Shown: one piece after another, positions 46,755-56,340 of the stretch | Layout: every line of letters starts with the position of its first letter | How positions within the stretch are numbered: position 1 is the stretch's first letter | Assembly: GCA_963813315.1 (NCBI GenBank) | Contig: CAWEYO010000026.1 | Coordinates: 1 to 64,000 of the forward strand | DNA: 64,000 nt | Direction: 5' to 3' | From: CAWEYO01 sp963813315 | GTDB lineage: Bacteria > Pseudomonadota > Alphaproteobacteria > Rhizobiales > Rhizobiaceae | The notes under the pieces: model-generated | What the model saw: only the letters and a program-made list of their open reading frames with translations | What the model was told of the DNA's origin: nothing | Databases searched by the model: none | Made by a program: the position numbers and the translations under genes

Positions 46755-47975
46755 ATGACGAGGCCAGTGCGGGTTTACCAGGAAGACTGGTGGCCGTTCC
46801 GCAACCTGCCGAACGCTCTCGAGCGATTCGAGCGCGAAACCGGCATCAAGACGGAGCTTGTCTGGGACAAGGCGGGCGTCGGACTGATCGAAACCATGTT
46901 CGACAAGATGATCCGGTCCTTCACCGACGACGATCCGCCGTTCGATCTCGTGTGTTGCGACGAGGTCATGTTGCGCCACTTCGCATTCCGGGGGCGAGTG
47001 CTCGGGCTGAACCAGCTCATGGGTCGGGACGGGATCACGCTTGCCGAAGCCACCGCCGAGACACAGCGAGCCGTAAGCTTTGAGGGAGAGGTTATCGGAC
47101 TGCCCTGCATCAACGTCTCCAACCTTTTGCTCTACCGTCGGGATCTGCTTGACCGTCACTCCCTCCCAGTTCCGCAAAGCTGGGACGAGGTCAAATCGGT
47201 TGGAACCGAGCTGCAGAAGGCGGTCCGGCGCGACAGCGCGGCCGAATTCTACGCTTTCGCAAGCCGCGGAGCAGGAGGCGGCGGGCATTCGGTCTGGACG
47301 ATGGGGACCATGCTGGGTTCCTATGGGGGCGAGTGGCCGACCGAGCCGTTGGAGCCGTTGGGCGAGCCGTTCCGCGCTGCCCTTGCCGCGTACGTCGACC
47401 TGTTGAGGGCGGTGGCGCCGCCCGACCAGGGCAACATCAGCTTCGTCGAGCTGATGCGGGACTTCCGTGCCGGCCGCGTCGGCATGATCGTCGAGGTTGG
47501 GATGGAGTATGCATTCCTCCTGCGCGACGATCCGGAGCTCGCCGAGCGTAGCGGCGTGGGTCTGGTGCCAGCCGGGCCGGCGGGACGCAGCCCCAACCTC
47601 TACACGCCGCCTTGGGCAATCCCTGCACGGTCGCCGGTGCGCGAGGAGGCGTGGGAGCTCGCCAAGTACCTGACATCGAATCGCCAGCTGCTCGAGGACG
47701 GGCTCCTCGCCGAGGCGATCGAGACCGCTTCGATGGCGGTGCTCTACAGTCCAGAGTTCGACAGGCACTTCCGCGCGGACCTCCTTGGCGCGGTGAGGGC
47801 AAGCCGCGCGGTGGCCTTCGAGAAACGTCCCTTCGGAACACTCGGCATCGATGCCTGCGTGATCGTCGGTAACGCGGTCAACGCGGCGATTGAGGGCCGG
47901 ATCGACGTCGATACCGCGCTCTTGCAAATGCACTCCGGCCTCTCGGAGCTTCAGCGTGAAGCTGTCACATCATGA
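46755..47975 (+). CDS. Family 1 extracellular solute-binding-like protein, no signal peptide seen
   Basis: 406 residues of the SBP_bac_1 fold: RPVRVYQEDWWPFRN, VWDKAGVGLIETMFDKMIRS, FDLVCCDEVMLRHFAFRGR, LPCINVSNLLLYRRDLLDRH and EEAWELAKYLTSN. Family members bind sugars in the periplasm, but the N-terminus starts directly in the first beta strand, and no upstream in-frame leader is hydrophobic. GGAGG lies 9 bases upstream of the ATG. No matching permease pair is nearby, so it may be cytoplasmic, or the start may lie elsewhere. Gene sits in the sugar operon between the importer and SDR. Confidence 0.75.
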   Translation: MTRPVRVYQEDWWPFRNLPNALERFERETGIKTELVWDKAGVGLIETMFDKMIRSFTDDDPPFDLVCCDEVMLRHFAFRGRVLGLNQLMGRDGITLAEATAETQRAVSFEGEVIGLPCINVSNLLLYRRDLLDRHSLPVPQSWDEVKSVGTELQKAVRRDSAAEFYAFASRGAGGGGHSVWTMGTMLGSYGGEWPTEPLEPLGEPFRAALAAYVDLLRAVAPPDQGNISFVELMRDFRAGRVGMIVEVGMEYAFLLRDDPELAERSGVGLVPAGPAGRSPNLYTPPWAIPARSPVREEAWELAKYLTSNRQLLEDGLLAEAIETASMAVLYSPEFDRHFRADLLGAVRASRAVAFEKRPFGTLGIDACVIVGNAVNAAIEGRIDVDTALLQMHSGLSELQREAVTS

Positions 47976-48024
47976 GCGGCCAGCCATATCGAACAAATTC
48001 GTTCGACGTCTTTAGGAGGATCGA

Positions 48025-48768
48025 ATGGCCGACTTGAAGGATAGAAAAGTCTTGCTGACTGGCGGACTGGGGTCGCTTGGTCGCGCTCAAGCCACGAAGC
48101 TGTCCAAGGAAGGCGCGCGGGTCGTGGTACTGGACCGGCCGGACAGCGCCAATGCCGAAGCGCGCGTCGCTGAACTCGGCAAAAACGTCAGCTTCCTGGG
48201 TTGTGACCTGAACGATCTGAAAAGCGCGCAGAAAATCGTCGCTGGAGCCGCGGAGGACATCGGCGGTTTCGATATTCTCATCAACAACGCCGCCCTCATC
48301 ATCAACCGGCCTTACGAGGACTTCTCGCTGGAGGAATACGAAGACCAGATCCGGGTGAACTCGTCGGCGGCGTTCGCGCTCACGGTTGTTTGCGCTAAGG
48401 CCATGAAGGAGAAAGGCTGGGGCAAGATCATCAATTTCACGTCGGTCACGCTGAAGGGGATCCTTGACGGCTATGTTCCCTATGTCGCGTCGAAAGGGGC
48501 GATGCTCGGCTTGACCAAATCGCTGGCGCGCGAACTGGGACCGTACGGGATCTCGGTGAACGCGGTGGCGCCGGGAGCGATCGTCTCGGAAGCCGAGGCA
48601 AGGGTGTTCGGTCACAAGGCCGCTGAATACAGCCAGTGGGTTCTGAACCAGCAGTGCCTTAAGAAACGGATCGAGCCGGAAGACGTTGCCGAGCTCGTTC
48701 ACTTCCTGGCGTCGCCCGCATCCGACATGATCAGCGGCCAGAACATAGCAATCGACGGCGGCTGGTAG
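48025..48768 (+). CDS. Short-chain dehydrogenase/reductase
   Basis: 247 residues. Cofactor loop GGLGSLGRAQATKLSKEGAR with Asp (VLDRPDS) after strand 2, suggesting NAD preference; INNAALI; catalytic Ser in NFTSVTL and Tyr-x-x-x-Lys in YVASKGAMLGLTKS; C-terminal SGQNIAIDGGW. In this operon it probably oxidises a sugar at C1 to the lactone that the SMP-30 enzyme opens. The ribosome site is AGGAGG. Confidence 0.9.
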   Translation: MADLKDRKVLLTGGLGSLGRAQATKLSKEGARVVVLDRPDSANAEARVAELGKNVSFLGCDLNDLKSAQKIVAGAAEDIGGFDILINNAALIINRPYEDFSLEEYEDQIRVNSSAAFALTVVCAKAMKEKGWGKIINFTSVTLKGILDGYVPYVASKGAMLGLTKSLARELGPYGISVNAVAPGAIVSEAEARVFGHKAAEYSQWVLNQQCLKKRIEPEDVAELVHFLASPASDMISGQNIAIDGGW

Positions 48769-48776
48769 TTCCAGCG

Positions 48777-49643
48777 ATGCACAGCGAGACGATCCCGCTG
48801 GACGACGGCCACGCGCGGTTGATGGTCGCGGCAGAAGGCGGCGCTATCCTGCGTTATGACGCCTTACCGGCGGGACGGGCGCCGATACCACTGATGAAGC
48901 CGGCCGAGGGCGGCCAGGCATTCGGCTGCCAAGTGCTGGTGCCTTTCTCCAACCGCATTTCGGGCGACGGATTCACCTTCGACGGGCGTTTCCACGCGAT
49001 CGAACCGAACGTGCCCGGCGAAGCATTTCCGATCCACGGCGACGGCTTCCAGAAGCCATGGCGGGTGGTGAGCAGCTCGCCGACGGCGGCGGAGCTGGTG
49101 CTGGACCATGGCTCGATCGGGCCGTACCGGTACGCCGCGCGCCTCAGGTACGCTCTGGACAAGGGCGCGCTCACTGTGACGATCGAGGCCGAGAACCGTG
49201 CTGCTATCCGGCTGCCCTACGGGCTCGGCTTCCATCCCTGGTTTCCCCGCCATCCGGGCACGACGCTGCATGCCAAGGCCGCGCGCATCTGGCTGGAGGA
49301 CGAGAGGCACCTGCCCACGGAAGTGGTGCCGGTCGCCTCACGCCCCCAGTGGGACTTCTTGCGGCCGTCGCTGCTGCCCAGGGCGTGGGTGAACAACGGT
49401 TTCGACGGGTGGGATCGCCGCGCGGAGATCGCCCAGCCCGAGGACGGCATCGCGCTCTCGATCGAGGCATCACCCGCGCTCGGCGTCTACATACTATATT
49501 CACCATCTCCCGATGCCGGTTTCTTCTGCTTCGAGCCGGTGTCGCATGTCGTCGACGCGCATCACGGCGAAGGGCTGACGGTCCTCGAACCGGGCGCGAC
49601 GATGCGGGCCGGAATGCGGATTTCGTTTCGGCCGCTGGGCTGA
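48777..49643 (+). CDS. Aldose 1-epimerase family protein
   Basis: 288 residues of the galactose mutarotase fold. FGCQVLVPFSNRISGDGFTF, FPIHGDGFQKPWRV (His) and LPYGLGFHPWFPR (His) are the active-site regions; the final conserved Glu is in CFEPVSHVVDAHH. Interconverts alpha and beta anomers, readying sugar for the dehydrogenase. Last gene of the operon, 8 bases after the SDR stop. Confidence 0.9.
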   Translation: MHSETIPLDDGHARLMVAAEGGAILRYDALPAGRAPIPLMKPAEGGQAFGCQVLVPFSNRISGDGFTFDGRFHAIEPNVPGEAFPIHGDGFQKPWRVVSSSPTAAELVLDHGSIGPYRYAARLRYALDKGALTVTIEAENRAAIRLPYGLGFHPWFPRHPGTTLHAKAARIWLEDERHLPTEVVPVASRPQWDFLRPSLLPRAWVNNGFDGWDRRAEIAQPEDGIALSIEASPALGVYILYSPSPDAGFFCFEPVSHVVDAHHGEGLTVLEPGATMRAGMRISFRPLG

Positions 49644-49801
49644 GCTTCAGCCGAGCGCCGCTTCTCCAGAGGCCCATGTTAAGCGATGCGTCATAGAGTG
49701 CCATGTTCAGGGGAAAGTTCGCCTTGCGTCAAACCTCGCATTCGCGAGCAAAGCTGCGATCACTCTGTTAGATTGAGCTGTTTTGAAACTCCAGGTGCGG
49801 C

Positions 49802-52800
49802 ATGGAATGCCTGAACTGCAAAGCCCAGCTTTCTGAAAGCAGCAAGTTCTGCACGGAATGCGGCACTGCGGTGTCGGCTGCCTGCCCCTTTTGCGGTCTC
49901 GGCAATGCACCTCACGCAAGGTTCTGCGCAAACTGCGGCACCAAGCTGACCGGCGTCTCGCCCGCGCCGGCGGTGGGATCGGAGCCGCGGGCGCCAGTAT
50001 CCGCTGAGTGGTATGCCGAGCGCCGGCAGCTCACGGTGATGTTCTGCGACCTCGTCGGCTCGACGGCACTGTCGGCGCAGCTCGACCCGGAAGACCTCGG
50101 CCGCGTCATCGCCGATTTCCGGGGGGCCTGCGCAAATGCAGTGGCGCGCTTCGGCGGTTCTGTTGCCAAGTATATGGGCGACGGCGCTCTGGTCTATTTC
50201 GGCTATCCGGAGGCCTACGAAGACGCGGCGACACGGGGCATCCTAGCGGGGCTCGCGCTGGTCGAGGCGCTAGGTGCCCTCAGGCGGTCATCTCCAGGCT
50301 TCCCGCAGGTTCGCGTCGGTATCGCCACCGGGACGGTAGTGGTTGGCGAGCTGATCGGCGAAGGTGCGTCGCAAGAAAGAGTTGCGGTCGGAGAGACACT
50401 CAATCTCGCCGCGCGACTTCAGGCGGTTGCTGCCCCCGATTCGGTGGTGATCTCCGAATCGACCTGGACCCTCGCCGGTCGCGCGTTCAACTACCATGAC
50501 CTCGGACCGCAGATATTGAAGGGTATCTCTGCACCGTCCCGAGCCTTCGCCATTCTGGGCGAAAACATTGAAGGCAGGCGCCTAACGGCAACGGGCAAAG
50601 GTGCACCGCCGTTGGTCGGCCGCGCCGACGAGATCGGCATGATGCGGCAACGCTGGGAGCGCGCCCTTGAAGGCGATGGACAGGTGATCCTGCTGTCGGC
50701 ACCGGCCGGCATGGGCAAGTCGCGGATGACGCAGGCTTTTCGCGATAGCCTGGCCGAAGTTGCGCCGATCTGCATTCAGTTCTTCTGCTCGCCTTATCAC
50801 ACGAACAGCGCGCTCTATCCTTTCGTGCGGCAGATCGAATTCGCCGCGGGTCTCGACCGGGGCGACTCGGCAGACCAGAAGCTCGACAAGCTGGAGGCCT
50901 CCCTTGAAGGGCTAGCCGATCATGTTGCGGATGCGGCCGCGTTGCTCGCGGCGCTGCTGTCGATCCCATACGCGCAGCGCTATCCGCAGTTGGAGACGAT
51001 CATGAGCGAGCTGGTTCGCAAGCAGCGGACCATGCAAGTCATCGAAGAGCAGCTGGCCCTCCTTTCGGGGCACCGGCCGGTGCTCATCATCTTCGAAGAT
51101 ATTCATTGGGCAGATCCCACCTCGATAGAGCTTCTGGGACGGATTGTTCGGCGGGTGGCCGGGCTGCGAGCGATGGTGATTGCAAACTTCCGGCCGGAGT
51201 TCGCCCCGCCCTGGCTCGGGCTCGGACATGTCACGATGCTAACGCTGAACCAACTCGGTCAGCGGCAGGTCAACGAACTGATCGAGACGACAGCCGCGGG
51301 GGTGACGCTGCCCGAGCCGGTCATCGAGCAGATCATCGCCAAGGCCCAGGGTGTCCCCTTGTTCGTTGAGGAGATCACGCGGTCCGTCCTTGCCTCCGGC
51401 TTACTGGAAGAACGTGACGGACAGTATCATCCGGCGGATGCGGGCAAGTCCTTTGTCATCCCCGCAACGCTCCAGGACAGCCTCGTTGCCCGGCTCGACC
51501 GACTTGGCCCGGCGAAAGATGTGGCGCTCGCAGCATCGATCATCGGTCGGGAGTTCTCGTTCGAACTTGTCGAGGTGCTTGTGCCGTTTAACCGCCTGCC
51601 GCTTGCGAGTGTCCTGGAACGGCTCGTCGAATCCGACATAGCCGAGCGGCGCGGTGATCCGCCGACTGCTGTTTACAGCTTCAAGCATGCACTGCTCCGG
51701 GATGCGGCCTACCAGACAATTCTGAAATCCAGGAAACGCGGGCTCCATCGGCGTCTTGCGGAGACGCTGGAAGCACGTTTCCCGGAAGTGGCGCAGAATG
51801 AGCCCGAAGTGCTCGCCCACCACTACACCGAGGCGGAAAGTGTCGAGCGGGCGTTGGAGTTCTGGCGCAGGGCAGCCGAGCGGGCCTCCGCCAGCTTGGC
51901 GCATGCCGAGGCACGGGGCCACATCCGCCACGCTCTGGCGCTCATCCCGGGGCTTCCGGACGGGCGGGCTCGCGATGAGTGGGAGCTTGCCTTCCTCACG
52001 CTCGACGGGCCGGCCCATATGGCCCTTGAAGGATGGGACAGCCCCTCGGCACACACCACCTACGAACGCGCCAGTCTGCTCGCCGGCCGTCTTGGCAGGT
52101 TGCAGGATACCTTCCGGTCACTCTGGGGTCTGTGGATGGGCGCCCACAGCGCTGGACAGCATTCCCGGGCCGGTCCTTTACTCGACGAGATGTACAAACT
52201 GATCGAGAGCACCGACGAGGCGGAATACGTCGTGCAGGCGCATCACGCTGCCGGCTCGCAGATGCACGCCGAGGGCAAGCTGCAACGTGCCAAATACTAT
52301 ACCGACCAGTGCCTTTCGGCCTACCGGATCGATACCCACGGCAATCTCGCCATGACCTACGGCGCGCACGACCCAGGCTGCTGTTCGCTCGGGATGGCGG
52401 CATCCACACTGCTCATGCTCGGATACCCTGACCAGGCTCACGAAGCGAGCCTGCAGGCGCTGAACCTCGGCAGGCAGGTCGGGTTCCAGACCGGTATCGC
52501 GCACACGACCCGCTATCGCGTGGCCCTCTGCATCATGCTGAACGAGCCGGGCCTGGCAGCGGAAAGCATCAGCGAGGGTATCGAGGTCAGCGAGAAGTTC
52601 AAGCTGGGGCCGTATTTGCAACCGCTTGCGCTTTGCGACGGGTGGATAAGTGCCTTCAACGGCAACGTTAGCGAAGGGCTGCAGCGTTCCGAACAGGCAC
52701 TGGCTGCGATCAAGGCCGCGCCCACCGGGAAATACCAACTGCCGATGCTGACCGCCTTTGTCGGCCAGATTAGAATGGCGGCGGGTGACATCGAGGGCGC

Positions 52801-53146
52801 GCTGACGCTCTTTGCCGAGGCTCTCGACCTCGCGCGAAACAACGGAGAGCTGTTCTATCTCGCGGAGATCCTACGCCTGATCTCCGAGGCGTTGATGGCG
52901 CGGTCGGCCCCCGATCGGCCCCGCGCCGAACACTGTCTCCTTGAGGCGCTCGATGTCGCGCGTGCTCAGGAGGCAAAGTTCTGGGAGTTGCGGGCTGCCT
53001 CATCACTCGCCAGGATTTGGTCGAGTGACGGGCGCCAGGCTGAAGCTCTGTCGCTGGTCGCCCCAGTGTATAGCTGGTTCACCGAGGGGTTCGATACGCT
53101 CGAATTGAGGAGCGCCAAGGCTCTTATGGCCGAGCTGCAGCGCTGA
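49802..53146 (+). CDS. Zinc-ribbon/class III nucleotide cyclase/AAA ATPase/TPR protein
   Basis: 1,114 residues. Two tandem zinc ribbons at the N-terminus (Cys at 3, 6, 17, 20 and 28, 31, 42, 45). A cyclase homology domain follows at ~75-250, with metal Asp in MFCDLVGSTAL and YMGDGALVYFGYP and VRVGIATGTVVVGELIG. Then a STAND-type AAA ATPase at ~270-560 (Walker A SAPAGMGKSRM, Walker B VLIIFEDIHWADP), and to the end helical TPR-like repeats. This architecture is known in Rhizobiales and Actinobacteria, with unknown trigger. It could make cAMP or cGMP on nucleotide-dependent switching; soluble. Stands alone. Confidence 0.93.
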   Translation: MECLNCKAQLSESSKFCTECGTAVSAACPFCGLGNAPHARFCANCGTKLTGVSPAPAVGSEPRAPVSAEWYAERRQLTVMFCDLVGSTALSAQLDPEDLGRVIADFRGACANAVARFGGSVAKYMGDGALVYFGYPEAYEDAATRGILAGLALVEALGALRRSSPGFPQVRVGIATGTVVVGELIGEGASQERVAVGETLNLAARLQAVAAPDSVVISESTWTLAGRAFNYHDLGPQILKGISAPSRAFAILGENIEGRRLTATGKGAPPLVGRADEIGMMRQRWERALEGDGQVILLSAPAGMGKSRMTQAFRDSLAEVAPICIQFFCSPYHTNSALYPFVRQIEFAAGLDRGDSADQKLDKLEASLEGLADHVADAAALLAALLSIPYAQRYPQLETIMSELVRKQRTMQVIEEQLALLSGHRPVLIIFEDIHWADPTSIELLGRIVRRVAGLRAMVIANFRPEFAPPWLGLGHVTMLTLNQLGQRQVNELIETTAAGVTLPEPVIEQIIAKAQGVPLFVEEITRSVLASGLLEERDGQYHPADAGKSFVIPATLQDSLVARLDRLGPAKDVALAASIIGREFSFELVEVLVPFNRLPLASVLERLVESDIAERRGDPPTAVYSFKHALLRDAAYQTILKSRKRGLHRRLAETLEARFPEVAQNEPEVLAHHYTEAESVERALEFWRRAAERASASLAHAEARGHIRHALALIPGLPDGRARDEWELAFLTLDGPAHMALEGWDSPSAHTTYERASLLAGRLGRLQDTFRSLWGLWMGAHSAGQHSRAGPLLDEMYKLIESTDEAEYVVQAHHAAGSQMHAEGKLQRAKYYTDQCLSAYRIDTHGNLAMTYGAHDPGCCSLGMAASTLLMLGYPDQAHEASLQALNLGRQVGFQTGIAHTTRYRVALCIMLNEPGLAAESISEGIEVSEKFKLGPYLQPLALCDGWISAFNGNVSEGLQRSEQALAAIKAAPTGKYQLPMLTAFVGQIRMAAGDIEGALTLFAEALDLARNNGELFYLAEILRLISEALMARSAPDRPRAEHCLLEALDVARAQEAKFWELRAASSLARIWSSDGRQAEALSLVAPVYSWFTEGFDTLELRSAKALMAELQR

Positions 53147-53169
53147 GAGGGCCATTCTCTTTTGGGCAA

Positions 53170-53367
53170 TTGGCTTACGGGGAGAACAGGTTTAGAACCC
53201 GCGGCTTCTATCTCGCCTGTTTCCTGCGCTGCACCGGCGAAGAGCTGTTTGACCTGCGCGCCGAGGGCCGGAATGAGGTCTTGTCTTCCGCGACCGGGCT
53301 CCCCGGCGCCAGGCCGGCGGCTTTTTCCCAGTCCTACCGTCTTTCCAATCGGGAAAACCGTCGATAG
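53170..53367 (+). CDS. Small hypothetical protein
   Basis: 65 codons from a TTG at 53170. RFRTRGFYLACFLRCTGEEL followed by FDLRAEGR has the feel of a DUF5659-like fold (TxDxYLAxFLxxxGxxLxxV), but the match is weak. The C-terminal part is not conserved. Rest of the 53147-53542 interval has nothing recognisable. Confidence 0.3.
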   Translation: MAYGENRFRTRGFYLACFLRCTGEELFDLRAEGRNEVLSSATGLPGARPAAFSQSYRLSNRENRR

Positions 53368-53542
53368 GTCAGCCGTTTATCATAGCACCCCGACGCATTG
53401 GGACGGGTACCAACGAGTTTGCCTTTGCGAATTCTAACGGAACGCTTGTTGGCCGGCATACCCGCTCATCTGGTTCTTGGCGTTGGCCTTCCATTAAATC
53501 TCGGGGTAACGCGATGACCGCCTCGAACCGAGAGCGTACGTA

Positions 53543-54196
53543 TCAGCCAATCGGTGGCTTGCCAGTGAAAACCGCCAATTGATCGTCGAAAGCACGCTTG
53601 TAGGCGGGCCGTGCTTCGCCACGGGCGACATAGGTGGAGAGGTTCGGATATTTTTCCAGTATACTCGATCCGTTCAACCTGCGCAGCACCGTCACCATCA
53701 GCAGGTCACCGGCGCTGAACGCATCGTCGAGCCAGTCGCCACGCCCGAGGCGCGCGGAAAGTGCGCCCAGCCGGTCACGGATGCGATCCTCGAGGATAGG
53801 CAGGCGCTCCTCATACCAGGTCTTATCGTGCTCGACGAGCGTGGCGATTTCGCGATCAAGGATCGGCGGCTCCACCGTGTTAAGCGCGGAAAACATCCAT
53901 GTGATCGCGCGCGCCCGGGCATTCGAATTGTTCGGCAGCAGCCCCGCATGGCGCTCCGCGATATGGAATACGATCGCCCCCGACTCGAACAGGGCAAGAT
54001 CGCCTTCTTCATAGGTCGGAATCTGCCCGAAAGGATGAAGCATACGATGCGCGGGTTCCTTCATCTCACTGAACGAAAGAAGACGAACGTCGTAAGGTTG
54101 GCCTACTTCTTCAAGTGCCCAGCGAACGCGCATGTCACGCGCCAGTCCCTTGCCGCGATCGGGCGACCGTTCAAAGGCGGTAATGGTGGGGGTCAT
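53543..54196 (-). CDS. Glutathione S-transferase family protein
   Basis: 217 residues. Thioredoxin-like N-terminal domain (MRVRWALEEVGQPYDVRLLS, PFGQIPTYEEGDLALFESGA with the cis-Pro and Glu-Ser glutathione site) and an alpha-helical C-terminal domain (LDDAFSAGDLLMVTVLRRL). Conjugates or reduces compounds with glutathione. A second glutathione-linked type gene (GFA family) is 0.7 kb away, without operon link. Confidence 0.92.
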   Translation of the reverse strand: MTPTITAFERSPDRGKGLARDMRVRWALEEVGQPYDVRLLSFSEMKEPAHRMLHPFGQIPTYEEGDLALFESGAIVFHIAERHAGLLPNNSNARARAITWMFSALNTVEPPILDREIATLVEHDKTWYEERLPILEDRIRDRLGALSARLGRGDWLDDAFSAGDLLMVTVLRRLNGSSILEKYPNLSTYVARGEARPAYKRAFDDQLAVFTGKPPIG

Positions 54197-54415
54197 TGGA
54201 AGGCTCCGGGTGATTGCATGACGCCACCGTGCGTCACGTAGTTGATTGCGAAGGCTTTTCTCAAGGTGAGTTCTCCTTTCGGCTCAATTTTTCCCTTCAA
54301 GGTTGACAGGAGAACCGATTATTTTTTGGCTCTAAGAAGCCGCCGAGCGGTATTAGTGAGAGAGCAATACCCTGCGCGCCTTGCTACCGGCCTCTCGATT
54401 CTTTGGCTGCCGCAA

Positions 54416-54600
54416 TCAGTCGCCCGCATAAGGCTTTTCGAGCGTCGCGACGTCGAGCTTGCGCATCTTCAACATGGCCTGCATCGCGCGGCCAGCCTTT
54501 GCTTTGTCATCGTCCATGAGCATGTTGGACAGACGCGGCCAGTACACCTGCCAGGAAAGGCCGAAACGCTCCTTGACCATGGCCACACGACAGCAGGAAA
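54416..54600 (-). pseudogene. C-terminal remnant of PhnB-like VOC protein
   Basis: About 60 codons: VKERFGLSWQVYWPRLSNML, then DDDKAKAGRAMQAMLKMRKL and DVATLEKPYAG, the usual end of PhnB/3-demethylubiquinone methyltransferase-like glyoxalase-fold proteins. The N-terminal two thirds are absent or unreadable (the upstream codons carry no homology). Relic. Confidence 0.6.
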
Positions 54601-54904
54601 AACCAGCCGACGCGGCCGATCTTCGAAGCAGGCTGGCGTCGCGGATGCGACACTTGCCGCTAGGAGATGTATATAACATTTGATGTCGTTCACCCCAAAT
54701 CGACATCCCAAGCTGAAATCGACAGAATGGCGGTTTGTCGCAGCCCAGCCCGGTAGCCAGGATCGGCGACGAAACGGATATGCTCGGGTTGAAGCTTAGC
54801 CACCGCAGGCGGGGTAGGAATATTTTCTCTTCCCCCGGGAACGGAAGTGACCTGCCTTACCCGGTGTGAGATGGTTGCTGCCGATCAACCGAAGGAGGCC
54901 GGCG
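54601..54904. other. Intergenic, no gene recognised
   Basis: Bases upstream of the PhnB relic may contain its unreadable remains. Promoter of the GFA-family gene should lie at its right end; nothing distinctive seen. Confidence 0.35.
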
Positions 54905-55360
54905 ATGCGCGACTGGAATCTTCCCCGGGAAGGCGGCTGCCGCTGCGGACAGGTACGGATCAAGATCAGCGGGCCGCCACTGGTCACGATGGCCTGCCAC
55001 TGCACCGGCTGCCAGAGGATGAGTTCTTCGGCCTTCTCACTGTCGGCCGCCGTCCCCTCGGAAAGTTTTGCGGTGACCAAGGGCGAGCCGGTGATCGGCG
55101 GCCTGCATGGCGCGACGCGACACTATTTCTGCCCACACTGCATGAGCTGGATGTTCACCCGGCCGGAAGGGCTGGACTGGTTCGTCAACTTCCGCTCCAC
55201 CATGCTGGACGATCCCGAGGGCTTCGCGCCCTTTGTCGAGACCTGGACCAGTGAGAGGCTGGCGTTTGCCGAAACCGGTGCCGTGCACAGCTACGAGACC
55301 CTGCCGCCCGATGAGGCGTGGGAGGGGCTGACGAAGGAATATCGGGAGTGGGTGAGGTAG
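54905..55360 (+). CDS. GFA family (Mss4-like fold) protein
   Basis: 151 residues with the zinc-binding Cys pattern of the glutathione-dependent formaldehyde-activating family: GGCRCGQVRIKI, CHCTGCQRMSSSAFS and FCPHCMSWMF. Only some members have shown formaldehyde chemistry, so the name should be used as family label. ATG at 54905 follows a GGAGG. Alone. Confidence 0.88.
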   Translation: MRDWNLPREGGCRCGQVRIKISGPPLVTMACHCTGCQRMSSSAFSLSAAVPSESFAVTKGEPVIGGLHGATRHYFCPHCMSWMFTRPEGLDWFVNFRSTMLDDPEGFAPFVETWTSERLAFAETGAVHSYETLPPDEAWEGLTKEYREWVR

Positions 55361-55663
55361 CGTCCTATTTTCCACCTGTGGGGGAGAAAGCGTCTACGGA
55401 TCCACACGAAATTTACGAGCGTGGACAAGTTGCCGGAGATATTGTTTGTGACAGTGGCGCAAGCGGGTGGAGAGACAGAAGCGGCGATCGCGGCGATCAA
55501 CCTGCAAATGAGGGGCAGGTTAACCAGTCGAATATGACAGCCAGCGGATCGCAACACCGCACCAGATGTCGACTAGATCGCTTTCTACCGCCGACTTCGA
55601 ACAGTCCCGCAGCGCTTCCCTTATCAGTTCGCTGGCAGACGCATATTTGCCGCCGGCCACCGC
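55361..55663. other. Intergenic, no gene recognised
   Basis: 303 bases between convergent genes. No credible frame, no clear hairpin noticed. Confidence 0.35.
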
Positions 55664-56179
55664 TCACTCCAGGTCTCTCGGACGCAGGAAGTGCGTCAGC
55701 AGGGCGCCGCCGAACCCGAGTTCAGCCCATTCGCCGTCGAATTTGAAGCGGACCAGCGCCGCCGTGGGGAATTTCTCGTTGAGATGCGCCAAAGCGGTCG
55801 CTTCCGACTGAGTGTCCGCAAGGCGCCGTGCAAGTTCTTCAAGGCCAGGATTGTGGCCGATCATCAGGAGCGTGGCCGTCTTCCGTGACGTCTGTCGCAG
55901 GGTGGCAAGAAGCTGCTCCGCGGACGCCATGTAGAGCTCTCTTAAGAATGCTGCGGCCGGAGGCTCGGAGAGCTTGGCCGCCACGAGTTCCCAGGTTTCG
56001 CGTGCCCGATGGGCGGGGGAAACAAGTACTGTTTGCGGCGCCCAGCCACGTGTCGCCAGTTCCCGTCCCATTTGTGGCGCGGCTTTGCGGCCGCGCGCGG
56101 CGAGCGGGCGATCGATATCGGCAAGCGACGGATCGCCCCAGGCGGATTTGGCGTGCCGAAGCAGTAGCAGGTGTTTCAT
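55664..56179 (-). CDS. Histidine phosphatase family protein (SixA-like)
   Basis: 171 residues. The RHG motif LLLLRHAKSAWGD with the phospho-His, second Arg in LVSPAHRARETWEL, and MIGHNPGLEEL with the second catalytic His. SixA-type enzymes remove phosphate from histidine phosphotransfer proteins. Alone; the strong palindrome upstream separates it from purN. Confidence 0.9.
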   Translation of the reverse strand: MKHLLLLRHAKSAWGDPSLADIDRPLAARGRKAAPQMGRELATRGWAPQTVLVSPAHRARETWELVAAKLSEPPAAAFLRELYMASAEQLLATLRQTSRKTATLLMIGHNPGLEELARRLADTQSEATALAHLNEKFPTAALVRFKFDGEWAELGFGGALLTHFLRPRDLE

Positions 56180-56206
56180 ACCGCACCACCCTAGGGTGAG
56201 CTGGGG

Positions 56207-56323
56207 TTCAGGTGGTGCCGGTCTACAAATGGCGATCTTCTGCGCTTCCGGTACTCACATACCCAAACGAACGCTGCGTGCCAGTTCTCGAAAGCCGCCA
56301 TTTGTAGACCGGCACCACCTGAA
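56207..56323. repeat. Long perfect palindrome (28-base arms)
   Basis: The 28-base left arm (56207-56234) is an exact reverse complement of the right arm (56296-56323), with a 61-base loop. The same loop and flanks, with decayed arms, recur at 60801-60909. It lies after the 3' end of purN. Arms of this length could form a cruciform or act as terminator; most likely a dispersed miniature element. Confidence 0.8.
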
Positions 56324-56340
56324 TCCTAACACACCCTCAT

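Noticed and set aside
46641..47933. A 430-codon minus-strand frame
   Set aside because: Antisense to the family 1 binding protein, which has the right motifs.
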